Notes under the pieces: generated by a model | What the model saw: the letters and a program-made list of their open reading frames with translations, nothing else | The model's database searches: none | Told to the model about the DNA's origin: nothing | Assembly: GCA_033398695.1 (NCBI GenBank) | Contig: JAWKAU010000039.1 | Span: 124,001-188,000, forward strand | DNA: 64,000 nucleotides | Source of the DNA: Orobanche coerulescens | Taxonomy: Eukaryota; Streptophyta; Magnoliopsida; Lamiales; Orobanchaceae | Reading direction: 5' to 3' | Shown: piece by piece, positions 30,613 to 43,034 of the stretch | Layout of the letters: every line of letters starts with the position of its first letter | Position numbering within the stretch: the first letter of the stretch is position 1 | Made by a program: the position numbers and the translations under genes

Positions 30613-33600
30613 TGTAACACCCCCAATCCGCTCAGGGATATTACACGCCGTAGACCCTCTCCTCGAGGATCTACCAGGCTGATAACTAAAATCAAACATC
30701 TAAACATCGCCTTTAAGGCTAAAATGACTCAGTAGACCGATTTGGTCTTTCAATAATAACATACAACTCAATTCCAAACACATACCCACGCAGGGGTCAA
30801 AATACAATAAACTCCCGTACAACGGGGAAAAGATACTGCAGCGGAAAAGAAAATACAACTAGACCAATACGACATCAACGGATCCTCGTGTGATTAGTAT
30901 CGTTAATATTTCATCATCCTTCGTGCCGACCCTGTGCTATGCTCTAAAACCTGAATGCAAAAATAGACATCCACCCCCCGAATACTCGGGGGTTAGCAAA
31001 ACTCCACTGTTTTGCTAGTGCAAGAACAAAGTGCAAATACGAGCCATACAATTCACATTCCACGAATAAAAATAACCAGGAATCCTCAAAGATTCAAATA
31101 CAACAGGATGAACACTTCCCGAGGCAAGAGTTTGAGTAAAGACTTCCCAAAATTTCAAGATCAAAATATCGAGGGAAACAATTTGTAAAATGATTTGAAA
31201 TACCATCGGGAGTTTTAATAGAAAACAATTTAGGATTATCAAATCCTACTTTTCAAAATCCAAAAGACGAAAGGGGTCACCGCCCCAAAGGTTTACTTTT
31301 CAAAAATGACTTTTACCAAACCGTTGGGATTTTAGCCCCAAATCCATAAAATGACTTTTACAAAACCATTGGGATTTTAGCCCCAAATCTCATCAACTCA
31401 CAGTACACAAGAACGACCACAAGGTTCGTCTCCCAACATCAAAATCCACAAATAAAGGATTTAACACAAACAACAAAATACTCTAGTGTCATCCTAGCCA
31501 AGTAGGCCAAACGAACAACTTACCTCTTACACACTTAGTCAATGCATGCACTCATGAAAATCATTCGAAAGCACTCATTTCCGGAAATGCCATAATCAAA
31601 TCACATTTTCAAAATGCACCACAATTAACCGTCGATCCACGTCTCTGTGGACCCCTACCGAGACCCCGTCGGATCTAATCCGTAGTGGTTAAAAGCAAGC
31701 TCGTCGATCCACGTCTCTTGTGGACCCCTACCGAGACCCCGTCGGATCTAACCCGTAGTGAGCATACACACACACACGTTACTCATGCAATACTAACATG
31801 CTAAGAATGTAAGTTCATTAAGAATACTCACTAGAGATGGCCATTAACTCGACACCATTATCAAACTCTTCAAAAACACCACAACAATGATTAAATACGG
31901 AATACACGATCCCATAACTTTAAACACAGGAGTATCATCATCAAAGACTTCAACGTTCAAAATAATCAAATCATAATCAATTCCCAAAACACAACGTTCA
32001 CAAAACACACACGCATTTTGAAAGAGAGCCTTTAACGAGGCCAAACCGAAATCTTTTGAAACTTCATTTCAAATAACCAAACAAACATATCAAGACGACC
32101 ACCGATCATCATATCCATAAAACGAGAAAAGTATGGGCAACATACTTGCCTCGAATAACCACAACGCGGAGAATCGGCCGAAGTAGGTTGGTACAAACCG
32201 ACTACGAACTCGCCGACTCCACCGAACGACAATCCACAACAATGAACTACGAACGAAAACAATAACAATGAAAATGAATTCCAAAGTATGACCCAAAGCC
32301 GCTGAATTCAAAGAACAAATGACGAAAGTTCAAGGATTTTCCCCAAAACGGCCAAGAACACGATTCGTCCCGTCAAAACCCGAAAATGGAATTCCAAGTT
32401 GAAATATGGATATACAATCCATAGAATATGTTTAAAAACATCATTTAACCATAATTGATCCATCGAAAACGGATGAAAAACGAGATCGAGGATAATATCC
32501 CCAAAAAGTCAATTCGAAGGAAATCAAGAAATATACTTTGATTCGACGAAGAACAATGGATTAAATGATGTAAAACACAATAATACTACCAAGATTAATC
32601 ATACCCATCATGAATTAATCAACAGCACGGAACGAATCGGACGAAAATGCAAAAACCCCTAAATTCACGAAATTAGGGTTCTAAGGTAAGATTACCTTGA
32701 TTCGCTGGATCAAAGGATGATAACGGATGATTGATTGATGTTATGAAATCAAGAACTTCGTGGATTTGATGTTAAACAACATGGCTTCGTCCTCTATGAA
32801 TCGCCAGTCGCGGACGGAGAAGGAAGGAAGTGAAAAATGAATGAAAACGCGACTGCTCGGTCACATTTATACTGGGCCGATCTAGCGTGCGCTAGCCTTC
32901 CCGAACTAGCGTGCGCTATCGGCCGGTATCGGCCGAGTACCCTCGGTCAGGGCCTGCACGACCCGGCACCACCGACCAAACCTGCCGACCCGACTCCCGC
33001 TAGCGTACGCTACGACCGGAAGCGTGCGCGCGCTAGCCGACCTGTCCAGTAGCCTCTGGACTAAACAACTCACCCTGGTAACGTACGCTAGTCGGCCGAC
33101 AGCGTGCGCTACCCCTGCCGGTTAGCGTGCGCTACCCCTGCCGGTTAGCGTGCGCTACGACCGACCGTAGCGTGCGCTACCTGCCGATCCTGACCGAGTC
33201 CAGAACCTCAGAACCCCCTGCCCAGACCCGATAGCGTGCGTTAGGCCAGCCGATAGCGTGCGCTACACCTGCCGGTTAGCTCGCGCGACCGGCCGTGGCG
33301 TGCGCTCTGGCCGGTTCTCGCCACTTTGTCCGGCGGTGCCATAATCGTCCGGCTAGTCCCGAATCGTCCGGCGGCGATGCGACCACCAGGGCTCGACGAC
33401 TCGATTTCCGAAAATGTACAGAACGAACACGACGAAATTACAGATACGGATACCCATAACTTTCAAGAAATTACCAAAATGGCCCAAAACGCCTGGAAAT
33501 CACGATACGTGATCGAATAACCAAACCGAAGTTCACAACACGTCTAACAAAGTTAAACGGACTTACGGGAAACTCGAAACAGCAGTTTCGAATGAGATTC

Positions 33601-33796
33601 GCAAGAATCGAACTCAAGTGCGAAAAAGTCGCTAAAAATCATGGAACTCAACAAAACGACACCGAAACGAACTTGGATGTCAAAAAGTGTAGAATTAATC
33701 ATTCTCAGAATGACGAAACGGTCATGAGCGAGTTGTCAAAACGGACTCCGACCGAAAAAAGAAATTTATCGAAAATCGAAAATTGCGGATATTACA
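30613..33796 (-). mobile_element. 5' LTR of element C (3184 bp)
   Basis: Collinear with 18811-22057. It differs by scattered substitutions, an 80-base absence near 33440, and changes in array unit number. Confidence 0.92.
32883..33307 (-). repeat. Dyad array in the 5' LTR of C (about 13 units)
   Basis: Matches 21070-21479 but has one extra unit: the segment CCCCTGCCGGTTAGCGTGCGC with TA after it occurs twice in succession near 33112-33157 and once in the 3' LTR. A 10-bp duplication (near 32923) and a 13-bp difference (near 32985) also distinguish the two arrays. Confidence 0.9.
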
Positions 33797-34404
33797 GGTA
33801 CTTTGGGGACAGGTCGGGACGCGGTATTCTCACCTGGGGATTGGCTCAACGGGCCCACAGGGACTTGGCCGGGTGGTCTTGTCACGAGAATTACCTTCGA
33901 GCGATGGTTTTGACTGATGATTGATTATGGATATTCCGGAATATCGTGATTAATGTTTTGAGTTTTGAAAGAATTTGGAAATGGCTACCTATTAAAATGT
34001 TAAAATATTGTACTTGCACTATCAGTTATTGCTAACCCCTCGTTGGGGTGGAATGTTTATGAATTTCAGGTGATCTCGAGGACAAGGAGCTTACAAGGGG
34101 TGCACACGGAGCAGACGGGCAGACTAGATGTTAAAGATATCGAGTCAGTAGTTGTTTTGGAATAGTCTGTATTAATTTTATATATACAATGTTGCATTTT
34201 ATGTCGTTGTAGCGTGTCGGGTAATAATCATGTATTATGTTTGGATTGAGTAAAACTTTCACTTTTTGACTGGAGCCACGGCCCAACTGTCTTTTTGGTC
34301 ATGTATACGTATTATCGTGTTATTGTGTATGTGTTACGTCATCCTGGTAGGCCCTGGTGGGTCCTACGGCGTGTAATTATCCGCAATAAAATTGGGGTGT
34401 TACA
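33797..34404 (+). mobile_element. LTR fragment F, right part
   Basis: Continues F after element C. It contains the U5 hairpin GCTAACCCCTCGTTGGGGTG (34031-34050), the CCTGGTGGGTCC...ACGGCGTGTAAT signature, and the end ATTGGGGTGTTACA at 34404. No primer site follows, so F is a 3' or solo LTR remnant. Confidence 0.75.
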
Positions 34405-34651
34405 CCTTGACCCGACACGGACCCGATCCTGTCCGTTGACCCGTTTCACTGTGCTGTTTTAGAACAGTTTTCTACAGCATATTTTTACGATAAACAGCTT
34501 AGAAAATTAATTTTTAACGATCTGACTTAATCAAAGTAAATCAGAAAAATATTTATAAAATCTCTATTTTATAAATATGATCAAGTGCAAAAATTTATAT
34601 ATTTAAAATATATAAACACATTCTACATAAATAATAAAATACTTGCAAGTT
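34405..34651 (-). other. 5' leader remnant of copia element E
   Basis: AT-rich untranslated leader next to the primer site of E. Gag-pol that should follow is gone except for the RNase H end at 18057-18195. Confidence 0.55.
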
Positions 34652-34664
34652 GGCTCCGATACCA
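34652..34664 (-). promoter_or_regulatory. Primer binding site for tRNA-Met, copia element E
   Basis: Minus strand TGGTATCGGAGCC, one base from the LTR end (CCAACA at 34666-34671). Confidence 0.85.
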
Positions 34665-34665
34665 C

Positions 34666-35640
34666 TGTTGGATTTTTTGTGTATCTAATACAAGAAATTT
34701 GAGAAAAAACACAGCAGAATAATTATCGAAAAACCCATATGAGGATCTTCATGCAATAATTTAACTGATTTAATTAAGAGTTCATCGAATTATCTTAATT
34801 CGAAGAACATATCTAAATCCAGACCAAAAGCTGGTGAAAATCGTCTTTCTCTTTCGGTGATCCACACACGAACAATTGGTACAAGCCGGATTACTAGATC
34901 CTTACAAATAATATTGATAAACAGTACAACAAATAATTCCTTAGTACAACTAAGGGAAGAAGACAGGATGACCGAACCGGGATTTCTTGGATAAGAAAAT
35001 TCGACTGATCTCTTTGACGGTGAAAGGGGTCAATTTTTCTTCCTTTTCTTATGACAACTCCTTGTTCAAGACCCTTTATTTATACTAAGTAAACCCTAAG
35101 GTTAAAACGCTAGTATTTGCTTAGTTACCCCTCAACTTATTAAATAATATAATATGTATAATATTTTATATTTTATAGTATTACTTATTATTTAATCCAC
35201 TGATAAATATAATATCTAATATTATATTTACCATTCTCAGTTGATATAATTAAATAATATAATATAATATATAATATCATATATTATACACTACTCATTA
35301 TTCAAATTCTTTAATAAATATATTATCCAATATTCTATCTATTAATCATTCTTGCTTGTCTTTAATTATCATATGTGTAACCCAAAAGCCTTATATTATG
35401 TTAGCAATCATTTAATATCTTATTAAATGATAAATCATAAGCAGTTTCCAGCAAGACATTATGACTACCCAAATAATATAAGTTTATAGTCCATTAAACC
35501 ATTTAACGTCTTAAATCTCTTTGTCGCGCGATATCATATTTGAACTAAGTCATGAAAACTGTCATACTTATTATGTTCATATGCTCTCTCGATCTTAAGT
35601 AGACTGATTGAATCAAATGGCTCTTCATTTGAGCATGTAC
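34666..35640 (-). mobile_element. Truncated 5' LTR of copia element E
   Basis: Aligns with 16466-17456 of the 3' LTR, then stops abruptly at about 35640. The missing part is the LTR start (U3). The sequence beyond belongs to a G-family gag rather than to a clean target-site flank. Confidence 0.82.
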
Positions 35641-36078
35641 ATCTGCAACCATAGCATCAGACCCACCATGAAAATCAGGAGATTCTGGTTTCCTAAATTT
35701 CTCGTACACTGCTGGTCCATTACTGCTTCTTGGTGGAGGTTTTCGATTTTGTTCCTGGTTTCTTTATTGCATATACAGTTGTTGTTGTATTTGGTCATCA
35801 TACATCCTTGTCTCTTGCTGCATCAGCTCAGCTAAATTCTCAAGAAGATTCTGGTTTGGATATGGATCAAAGTCTTCCTTTTAGCTGCCATAACTTCCTT
35901 TGTGTTACCCAATCTCACCCGTTCATAAGCCAATAACAGACACACGATGATGATAATGACAACTAATTAATTGTAATTTACTAAACATAATACTCGACAG
36001 ATAAAAAAGTTGACCATATCCCCCCGGTCGGGAATGTCCATATGACATCTTCTGTTTGCAGGAAAGATTTAAACCTTC
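35641..36078 (-). pseudogene. Gag N-terminus and leader of gypsy element G2
   Basis: On the minus strand a start codon near 35890 (MAAKRK) is followed, after a one-base frame change, by DPYPNQNLLENLAELMQQE, a Q-rich stretch (DDQIQQQLYMQ), a stop, and then a gag start [14 protein letters not shown]. That last block aligns with 16388-16465 of G1 at about 80-85% identity, so this is a different family member, not the missing half of G1. Upstream is about 190 bp of leader and then the tRNA-Met primer site. The frame change and stop make it non-functional. Confidence 0.75.
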
Positions 36079-36090
36079 GCTCTGATACCA
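36079..36090 (-). promoter_or_regulatory. Primer binding site for initiator tRNA-Met, element G2
   Basis: Minus strand TGGTATCAGAGC, 4 bp from the LTR. Confidence 0.9.
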
Positions 36091-36094
36091 CAAC

Positions 36095-36266
36095 TGTAAC
36101 ACCCCCTAACCTAGCAGCTGAACTGAAAAGGGGTCTGTGCCACTAAGTTGGGAAGTATCACTCTTAATACTTTGAAAATCATGATTTTAAATTTCTAAAA
36201 GCATTAACTTGGAAAATAACGCAAACTGATATCATTCTTTCAAGACAGCACAAAATCTTAAGTTTA
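36095..36266 (-). mobile_element. 5' LTR of G2, U5 end
   Basis: Begins TGTAACACCCCCTAACC (plus strand) next to the primer site. It is interrupted at 36267 by solo LTR H and resumes at 40893. Confidence 0.8.
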
Positions 36267-36579
36267 TGTAATACCCGAATTTTCAGTATGAATTTTTTGC
36301 GTTATTTTATCTAAGATATACTGGATGGCTTGGTGTCTATACAGTATGGATAAAATAAATTGAGAACTGAGACAGTTGTATTTGTACTCGTATAACTGTC
36401 GTAGTGGTTCGACAATTATTTTGAGGATACCGTGTATCAGGTTATCGTACTTTTGATATTGGATATATCGTATGATGATGTTATTGGATTCAGTACATGT
36501 ATTTAGTATGCAGTATGTTCGTATTTTGATATGTCGAGATGGACGAGGAGAACTGGAAAATGGCTAAGTATAGCCTGAT

Positions 36580-37070
36580 TAGCGCACGCTAATGTTCAAG
36601 TATAGCGCACGCTATCGTTCATGGTTAGCGCACGCTAGAGGCGGAATGTAGCGCACGCTAAATGCAGTCAGATCGGAAGGAATCTGCGTGTAGACCCGGC
36701 TGCTTTCGGCGCACGTTCTCGTAAGTTAACGGTTGTTGTCCTGAAGTATTAGCGCACGCTAAAGCATGAGGCTTAGTGCACGCTAATTGTAGATCGGTAA
36801 AAGGGAATCTTATCCTTGTTAGATCGGCATGTGGGGCACATGCGGTACGTAGACTGTAGCAAGTCAACTGATATTAGCGCACGCTAAATGTAAGGACTTG
36901 CGTACGCTAAACAGTGTGAAATACGTACGCTAATGCATGGGCATTACGTACGTAAGCTCATGTTCGAGGCAAGACAGTGGCCTCTGGGCTGCGATAGCGC
37001 ACGCTAACAAAGTCGGTTAGCGCACGCCAAGGCCGTAGCGCACGCCAAACATAAGGTTTAGCGCACGCTA
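36580..37070 (+). repeat. Dyad array in H (about 14 units)
   Basis: Units start near 36580, 36603, 36626, 36649, then 36750, 36774, then 36875, 36898, 36921, 36944, then 36995, 37018, 37036 and 37059. All but one within-block step are 23-24 bp. The companion CAGTGGCCTCTG lies at about 36975. Confidence 0.94.
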
Positions 37071-37081
37071 GTAATACACTT

Positions 37082-37090
37082 TATAAAAAG
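37082..37090 (+). promoter_or_regulatory. TATA box of H
   Basis: TATAAAAAG, 11 bp after the last dyad unit. Confidence 0.75.
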
Positions 37091-37976
37091 GGGACAGACG
37101 GGTGTTATGAAACATTCTCGTCCATTTCTTTCCTTTCACTCGATAGAGAGAGCTTTGGGAGGTACTTGAGTTCCTAAAACACTATGAGATGATGATCTTT
37201 AACGAGATTAAGATGGAGAGCATGGATTCAAAGCTTTGTTCTTGAAATTATTAATGAGTCTTGAAATGGAGTTCATAGAGAGAGAGTCTTGAGGTTCCAA
37301 ATACTGGATTATGATGGAGTTGAGCTTCCTTATCAACATTTGGAGCTTGGAAATGATTGGGAACGGATTCAACCTTGATAATCCATCCTTTTCTTCAAAG
37401 AGGTAATTAATCTTCACTTTGGATTTCGTTTTGGGGATTGAATATTGGTGTTCTTGAGTTGATACTTATCATATTAATGAGTTGATAAGTATGATTTCGA
37501 GATGGCTTCCTGGGTAACATTGATGTTATTGTTGGTATGCGGATATTGATATGTTTTGTATGGTTTTGAATGGTGTTCAGGAGATATGTCGATTTATGTC
37601 TCCCTTCATTTCGGATTTGATGTTAAGATGATATACGGATATATATGACTTAGGTGATTAATTACATGTTAGCATATCGGATTATGATGGTTGTCATGAA
37701 CGTGATTATGGAATCATGGTACTTTTAGTGTTCTTGGTATATATATCATCAAAGAGGAAGGATATATGTTGGTTTGATTATTAACATGGATAAGATAATT
37801 GAAACTAAACATTATGTTGATTGTAGTGATTGAGTTCGTATGATAAGATATGGATCATGATGATGAGTTTTGATCTGGAAAGTTATTGTTAATCTTGGAG
37901 TAATATTTCCTTTTCATTCGAATTCGTAGTCGCAAGGTGTTATTCGATGCTTGGAATGCATGCCACTGTACAGCAT

Positions 37977-38034
37977 TAGCGCACGCTAAGCTTACTGGAT
38001 AGCGCACGCTACGTTATGCGTTTAACGCGCGCTA
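37977..38034 (+). repeat. Second dyad cluster downstream of TATA in H (3 units)
   Basis: Units at 37977, about 38000 and 38023, 23 bp apart, preceded by ATGCCACTGTACAGCAT, a relative of the sequence before the second cluster of L2. Confidence 0.85.
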
Positions 38035-39500
38035 AGTAGGCAGACAGCGTAGTATTTTCGTGTTGTGATTATGAATTCATGATGGGTTGAACTGGATTGT
38101 TTAACACTGTGTTTAATCGAGATATTGTGGAATTGTTGGGTTATTGATCGGTTATTGATTGATAATTATGATTTATCGGATTTCGGCTTGTATTGTTGAT
38201 ATGAGTTCGTAATTGTTTGAGTTGTATTGTTCGATTTTGTAAATGATCGAGGTATTGTTGAACCATTGAGTTTGATTGGTTGGTTATACCGGTTATTGAT
38301 TATTATCGGATATGTTGTCATTTGATTATTGCATTAGGTCGCGATAATTGAGCGTTGATTATGGCCGTTGTGTTGCGGTCAAGGTTGGAGAGTTCGTAGG
38401 TTGCTTTTGGTCGGGGCTGAGGAGCTCGGAGACGAAGGCAATGGATTCAGTAATGACTTCGTGGTATCGGTATCGAGGCAAGTTTATACTTGTTCAGTTT
38501 ATAATATTTGATGAATGGTATCGTTTTCATTTCATTTATAATTCGTATGGCGATGTTGTTAGAAAGGTAAGTTGTCGGTTAACGAGTTGTATATCGTGCT
38601 CTGGCTTGTATTAAATCATAAGGTATATGATTTAATTGTGTTCAAGGAAGACGTGAGTTATCTTTGGTCAAGGGTATAATATATCGGATATCGAGGATAG
38701 TTAACGTGATGACATAAGTATCAGGATAAAGGTTTATTGGTATTGAATGGATGGTACCTTATTTGAGATTATTTGAATAACTGTGTATTCGTTCAGGGAT
38801 GTTGCTCGTGGAAAGAATATTGTCTTCAGCTTTGAGGTAATTCTAGTATTATTCAGTTATGAGGATAATTGTTTTGAGGAATTATTGTATATGTGTTGTA
38901 CGTTGATGTTTCGTATGCTGGGATTCGTATTGATTACTTCGCTGAGGGATGATGATCCCAGGGTTGATTGTATTGAGATCATTGATCATGTTGATTATTT
39001 GTCGGGGATGATGATCCCAGGATTATTGTCTTGAATATTGATTAGTCGTGTCGACATTTCACTGTCAGTCTGTTGTTTCACTTCGGTGAGTCTTTTGATC
39101 CTTATTGGATATGTGATTCTTTGAGTTTCGTTGTCATGTTGCATCGTGACATATCTGGAATCATATCTGCGTTCCGATTGGTTATTGTGTAGGATTTTTA
39201 GCCAGGCGCATGATGGTTATGCGTGGATCTAATTTCCGCATTAAACCGTGCACACGAGACATAGTTCGTGAGGCTAATTAGGTACAAGACCGCACGTGTA
39301 TTTGATCGATACCCGGGGTGGCTTGTGCACGGACACATTTCCGGATCGGGCGTACTGTGATGTCCATCTTTGAGCCATACCGTTTGGTCGTTCATACTTC
39401 CATGTATGATTGGATATGTTCGACGGTTTGCGACTGGTTGTTCATACGCCCGAAGGGTATGTTCGACAGCCAGAGTTATTTCTTTGAGATCCATTATTGT

Positions 39501-39895
39501 TGATCATTTGGAGTCTACCTTGTTGAGGGTATTCTCGGTTATTGTTGGTCCTTTGTTGATCATTTGGAGTCTACCTTATTGAGGGTATTCTCGGTTATTG
39601 TTGGTCCTTTGTTGATCATTTGGAGTTTATCTCGTTGAGGGAATTCTCGGTTATTGTTGGTCCTTTGTTGATCATTTGGAGTTTACCTCGTTGAGGGAAT
39701 TCTCGGTTATTGTTGATCTTTGTTGATCGTGTTTGGAGTTTACCATGTTGAGGGTATTCTCGGTTATTGTTGATCCTTGTCGATCGTATTGGAATTCATC
39801 ATGTTGATGATAATTTCGGTTGTACTTTGACCTTGGGTTGGTCATATTGGAACTCATCATATCGATGATATTCTCAGTGATGTATTGGTTGATCA
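39501..39895 (+). repeat. 56-bp minisatellite in the leader/U5 of H
   Basis: TGATCATTTGGAGTCTACCT with TGTTGAGGGTATTCTCGG following recurs at 39501, 39557, 39613 and 39669 (period 56), then decays at about 39724, 39781 and 39838. Confidence 0.9.
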
Positions 39896-40892
39896 TTGTT
39901 ATTAATTGTATGAGCATTCGGACTGTACGTCGATGTTCGGGATTTGTTATCATTATCATGTGGTAGTTGATCTACAGATATGTTGTGTATTATTGGTTTG
40001 TCTAGGTTGAGATTTGATTGTGTAATCCGGCGGACAAGATTTGGCACAGATTGGATTATTTTCGCACTTATGAGTTATGAGGACGATTTGAGGACACTTG
40101 GTATTGTTTGAATACAGTACAGTATAATTGTTGTTGAGTTCTTTTCGTCATTTGAGAATGCGAAATGTGAATTATGGTAAGGATCGATTTGGTATGGATT
40201 GCCATGGATTGGTAAGGTTATGACGATAAGTTTACATTGGTAGTATTCTTACAGTATTATTACATTAGTATGTAATTATTTATGATGATGTGATCATTAT
40301 CATTATCGAGTATTGTGGCTGACCCCCTCGTGGGCTTTATTTTTAGGTACTCGGAGATCGATCTAGTAGCGGTCGTGAAGGGATGAGCTTCCCGATGTGA
40401 TACTGCCGGTGGCATGTTTTGGAGTATCGAGTATTTCTTTTCTGGTTATTCATTTCCGCTGCAAATGTGTATTTTGAACTGTGTTTTTATCCGCTGCGTG
40501 TGTATATTTCAAAATGGCTTTTCGGTATCTTTATCCGCTGCGTGTGTGTATTTTAAAAGGGGTTTTTGGAATTTTACGAACTTGGGTTATTTTCGTCAAA
40601 CTCTTTTTCCCAAATTATTTTATCGGTACGTTTAAGTGGTAGCTTAACGTACATTTTGAACTGTCGAGAATTGGCACTTCGCCTTGTATTTTCAAATGGT
40701 ATTTTATGACGGTATTTGAGAACTTTGTTTTTGAAAATATTTGAGTATTTGCAAAATATTACCATCATCGGCCTCTTTGGCTTTTTGAACGTTTTTGAAT
40801 TGGTTTTGTAAACGGTTTTTAGCCTGGTGGGTTCCAGCGCGGGGCCCACGGCGCTGTAATATCCCGGATGGTTTTGGGGGTGTTACAGTTTA

Positions 40893-43034
40893 TACCTAAA
40901 CAAAATCATAGTAGATCGGTTTTATTCAAGACAAAAAAAAGTCTACCAGGAGATGGGCAAAATAGTTGGGGAACATGGCATATAGACAAGTCTCCGATTG
41001 GACGCTCTAAAGGTATAGGCAACCACTAAACATGTGATTCATCACCTGTATCATAAGAACCTAGTGATCTAATAAGATAAAACTTTTGTAATAGCAAAGT
41101 ATCACATATCACATTCATCAACGAATAAGTACTTTATATGATATAGTCATGTTCGTGAAAAATCCTTTCATCGGGTACCCATACTTTCTTCATCGGGTAC
41201 CCGTGAAGTGTGGTACCCGTGAAGTGTGATATGCCATGGTTTATGGAATCTATTCATATAATTAGCCAATAAAACATGTATACAGGGGTTCTCATACTGG
41301 TTTTTCAACCAATGGTATTAGCTGTATTCATCGTTTTTCATTTACTATGGGTTTTCTTGACCAATTTTTAGCCGCAAGTATTTGCCACCATGTGTTGGGT
41401 CCGCCGGTCCCCCGCATCCCGTGCTTACCCACCATCAATCAAGTACCATACTTTCTTTTCTTAAATATTCTTTCACATATACATCCCATGCATTATCATT
41501 CAATAACAGTCACATATGAAAAATATCAATCAATATATGATCCTTATGACACAACAAGGAAAAACCGCATCTTACCTCAGATCCAGCTACGTATTGAAGT
41601 GAAAAGATCAGGTTCTCTCGCTAGATTGATGTGCTAAAAGCCCTGAATTAGTTAACTGTATTGCACTTAACATTCCCCATGAATGCCACAAATGTTGAAA
41701 TATTATTTGAGATCATCTATGACTTATCCCTCCACACTAGTTACGCGACAATTAAGTATGTATATTGACATATACTAAGTATAAGCCTTATATTCTTCTC
41801 AGATCCTCATACAAGAAAACTTATTTTAAAAAATATGAACATATATAATTATTTATGTAACATATTCTACAACAACACAATTGTTCAAGAGAAATTATCA
41901 ATACCTTGAAATAACTAAAAGTTGTTTTGCTTATAACGACTTGATTATAAATTGGATTTGCATCAAACTTGATATAACATCTATAACATACTTTAAAACA
42001 AATATATGGAAACCTCAGCCTGAAAATTAAATGATTTATACACAATTCATAGATATTTCAAAAAGGTGGCATAATTGAGTTCTTTGTTGTCTAGTGACGA
42101 TTTAAGCTCTATAAATGCATACTAAACACAGGGTTAGTCCATGAATGAACTTTTAACATCATTATGACATGTTAAGGACTTGAACAAACTCTCCCTTTTT
42201 CGAAATAATCAAGAAAGATTGCAAGAACATGAAGAAAACAAAGGAAATTCACCTTGATTGTTAAAAGCATATGAGGTGTTGGTGTTTTGCTGAATGCTCT
42301 TTGAATTATTGGTGAAGTTTCGAAGTGCTAGGCTTATTGATGAATTTCAGACTGCGTGTGAGGGATTAGAATTGATTTTACCCCTCATCCAAGTGAGTTA
42401 AGTATGTTTAGAGTGTGAAATGTCAAAAATATTCCCGAATAGCTTCTCAAAATCAGGTTTGAAAGATTGGATCGGTTCAAGTGGTTATAGACCAGTTCTT
42501 GGTTGGTTTGAACCGTTTCCTAGTAGGTATTGACCATATTTAGGGTATGGGTGGCCGGTCTAGTGGTTTTGTAGAAGTTTAGGGTGTGTTTTTATTGTTT
42601 AGACTCGGTGACTTATGCATAAAGTGCTGAAATTGCTAATGAGGAAGTTTATTGTCAAGCTAAACCTTCATACCTATAACACTATAGATAAGAATGTAAG
42701 GGCTCATTTATCAATATGATATGATAATGATAATAAAATAAAAAATAAGTTCAATTGGGTCCGGTCGCAACTGGGACGAATAGAGAAGTGACATATCCAC
42801 TTACTTACCAGATGATGCCATATGCAACTGCGATTTAAATCATCTATAATGTTAATAAGAATCAATATACTTGACACGTTTTATTGGGTTAAACAAATGT
42901 ATCTACTTGAATCATCTAATCTAAATTTACTCAACATAAACACCACTAAGCTCTAGGATTAAACCGGTTAACCTACGATAGACATGTCACTGACTCTATT
43001 AGTACTTCTAAGTTTACCACCTGTACTTAGAGTT
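40893..43034 (-). other. Rest of G2 LTR and unassigned repeat DNA
   Basis: About 2.1 kb continuing the LTR of G2. A leader-like block with CACCTTGATTG near 42250 resembles leaders of other LTRs here. Short direct repeats of GGGTACCCGTGAAGTGTG lie near 41175-41230. The outer end of the LTR could not be found. No gene is seen; the 96-residue frame at 41347-41637 has no recognisable domain. Confidence 0.4.

Larger units (their letters stand above)
18811..33796 (-). mobile_element. Element C: large non-autonomous LTR retrotransposon (LARD-like), hosting two insertions
   Basis: Read on the minus strand: 5' LTR 30613-33796, tRNA-Met primer site 30597-30608, an interior of about 2.3 kb once the inserted solo LTR and element B are removed, a polypurine tract with hairpin 22058-22094, and 3' LTR 18811-22057. 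The interior shows no gag or pol in any frame. The LTR ends, U5 hairpin, hairpin-tract and dyad array match chromoviruses A and J, so C is probably mobilised by such a relative. The duplication is GGCAC/GGTAC. Confidence 0.88.
36267..40887 (+). mobile_element. Solo LTR H (4621 bp)
   Basis: Starts TGTAATACCC and ends GGGGGTGTTACA, with a perfect duplication GTTTA (36262-36266 and 40888-40892). There is no internal coding region. It is the longest LTR here. It contains the dyad array (36580-37070), TATA (37082-37090), a second dyad cluster (37977-38034), a 56-bp minisatellite (39501-39895) and the U5 CCTGGTGGGTTCC signature. A block at 39300-39365 (GTGCACGGACACATTTCC) is shared with LTR A near 2425, so H and A are related. 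Confidence 0.94.

Noticed and set aside
41347..41637. 96-residue plus-strand frame
   Set aside because: It lies in decayed LTR sequence of G2 with no domain or conserved context.
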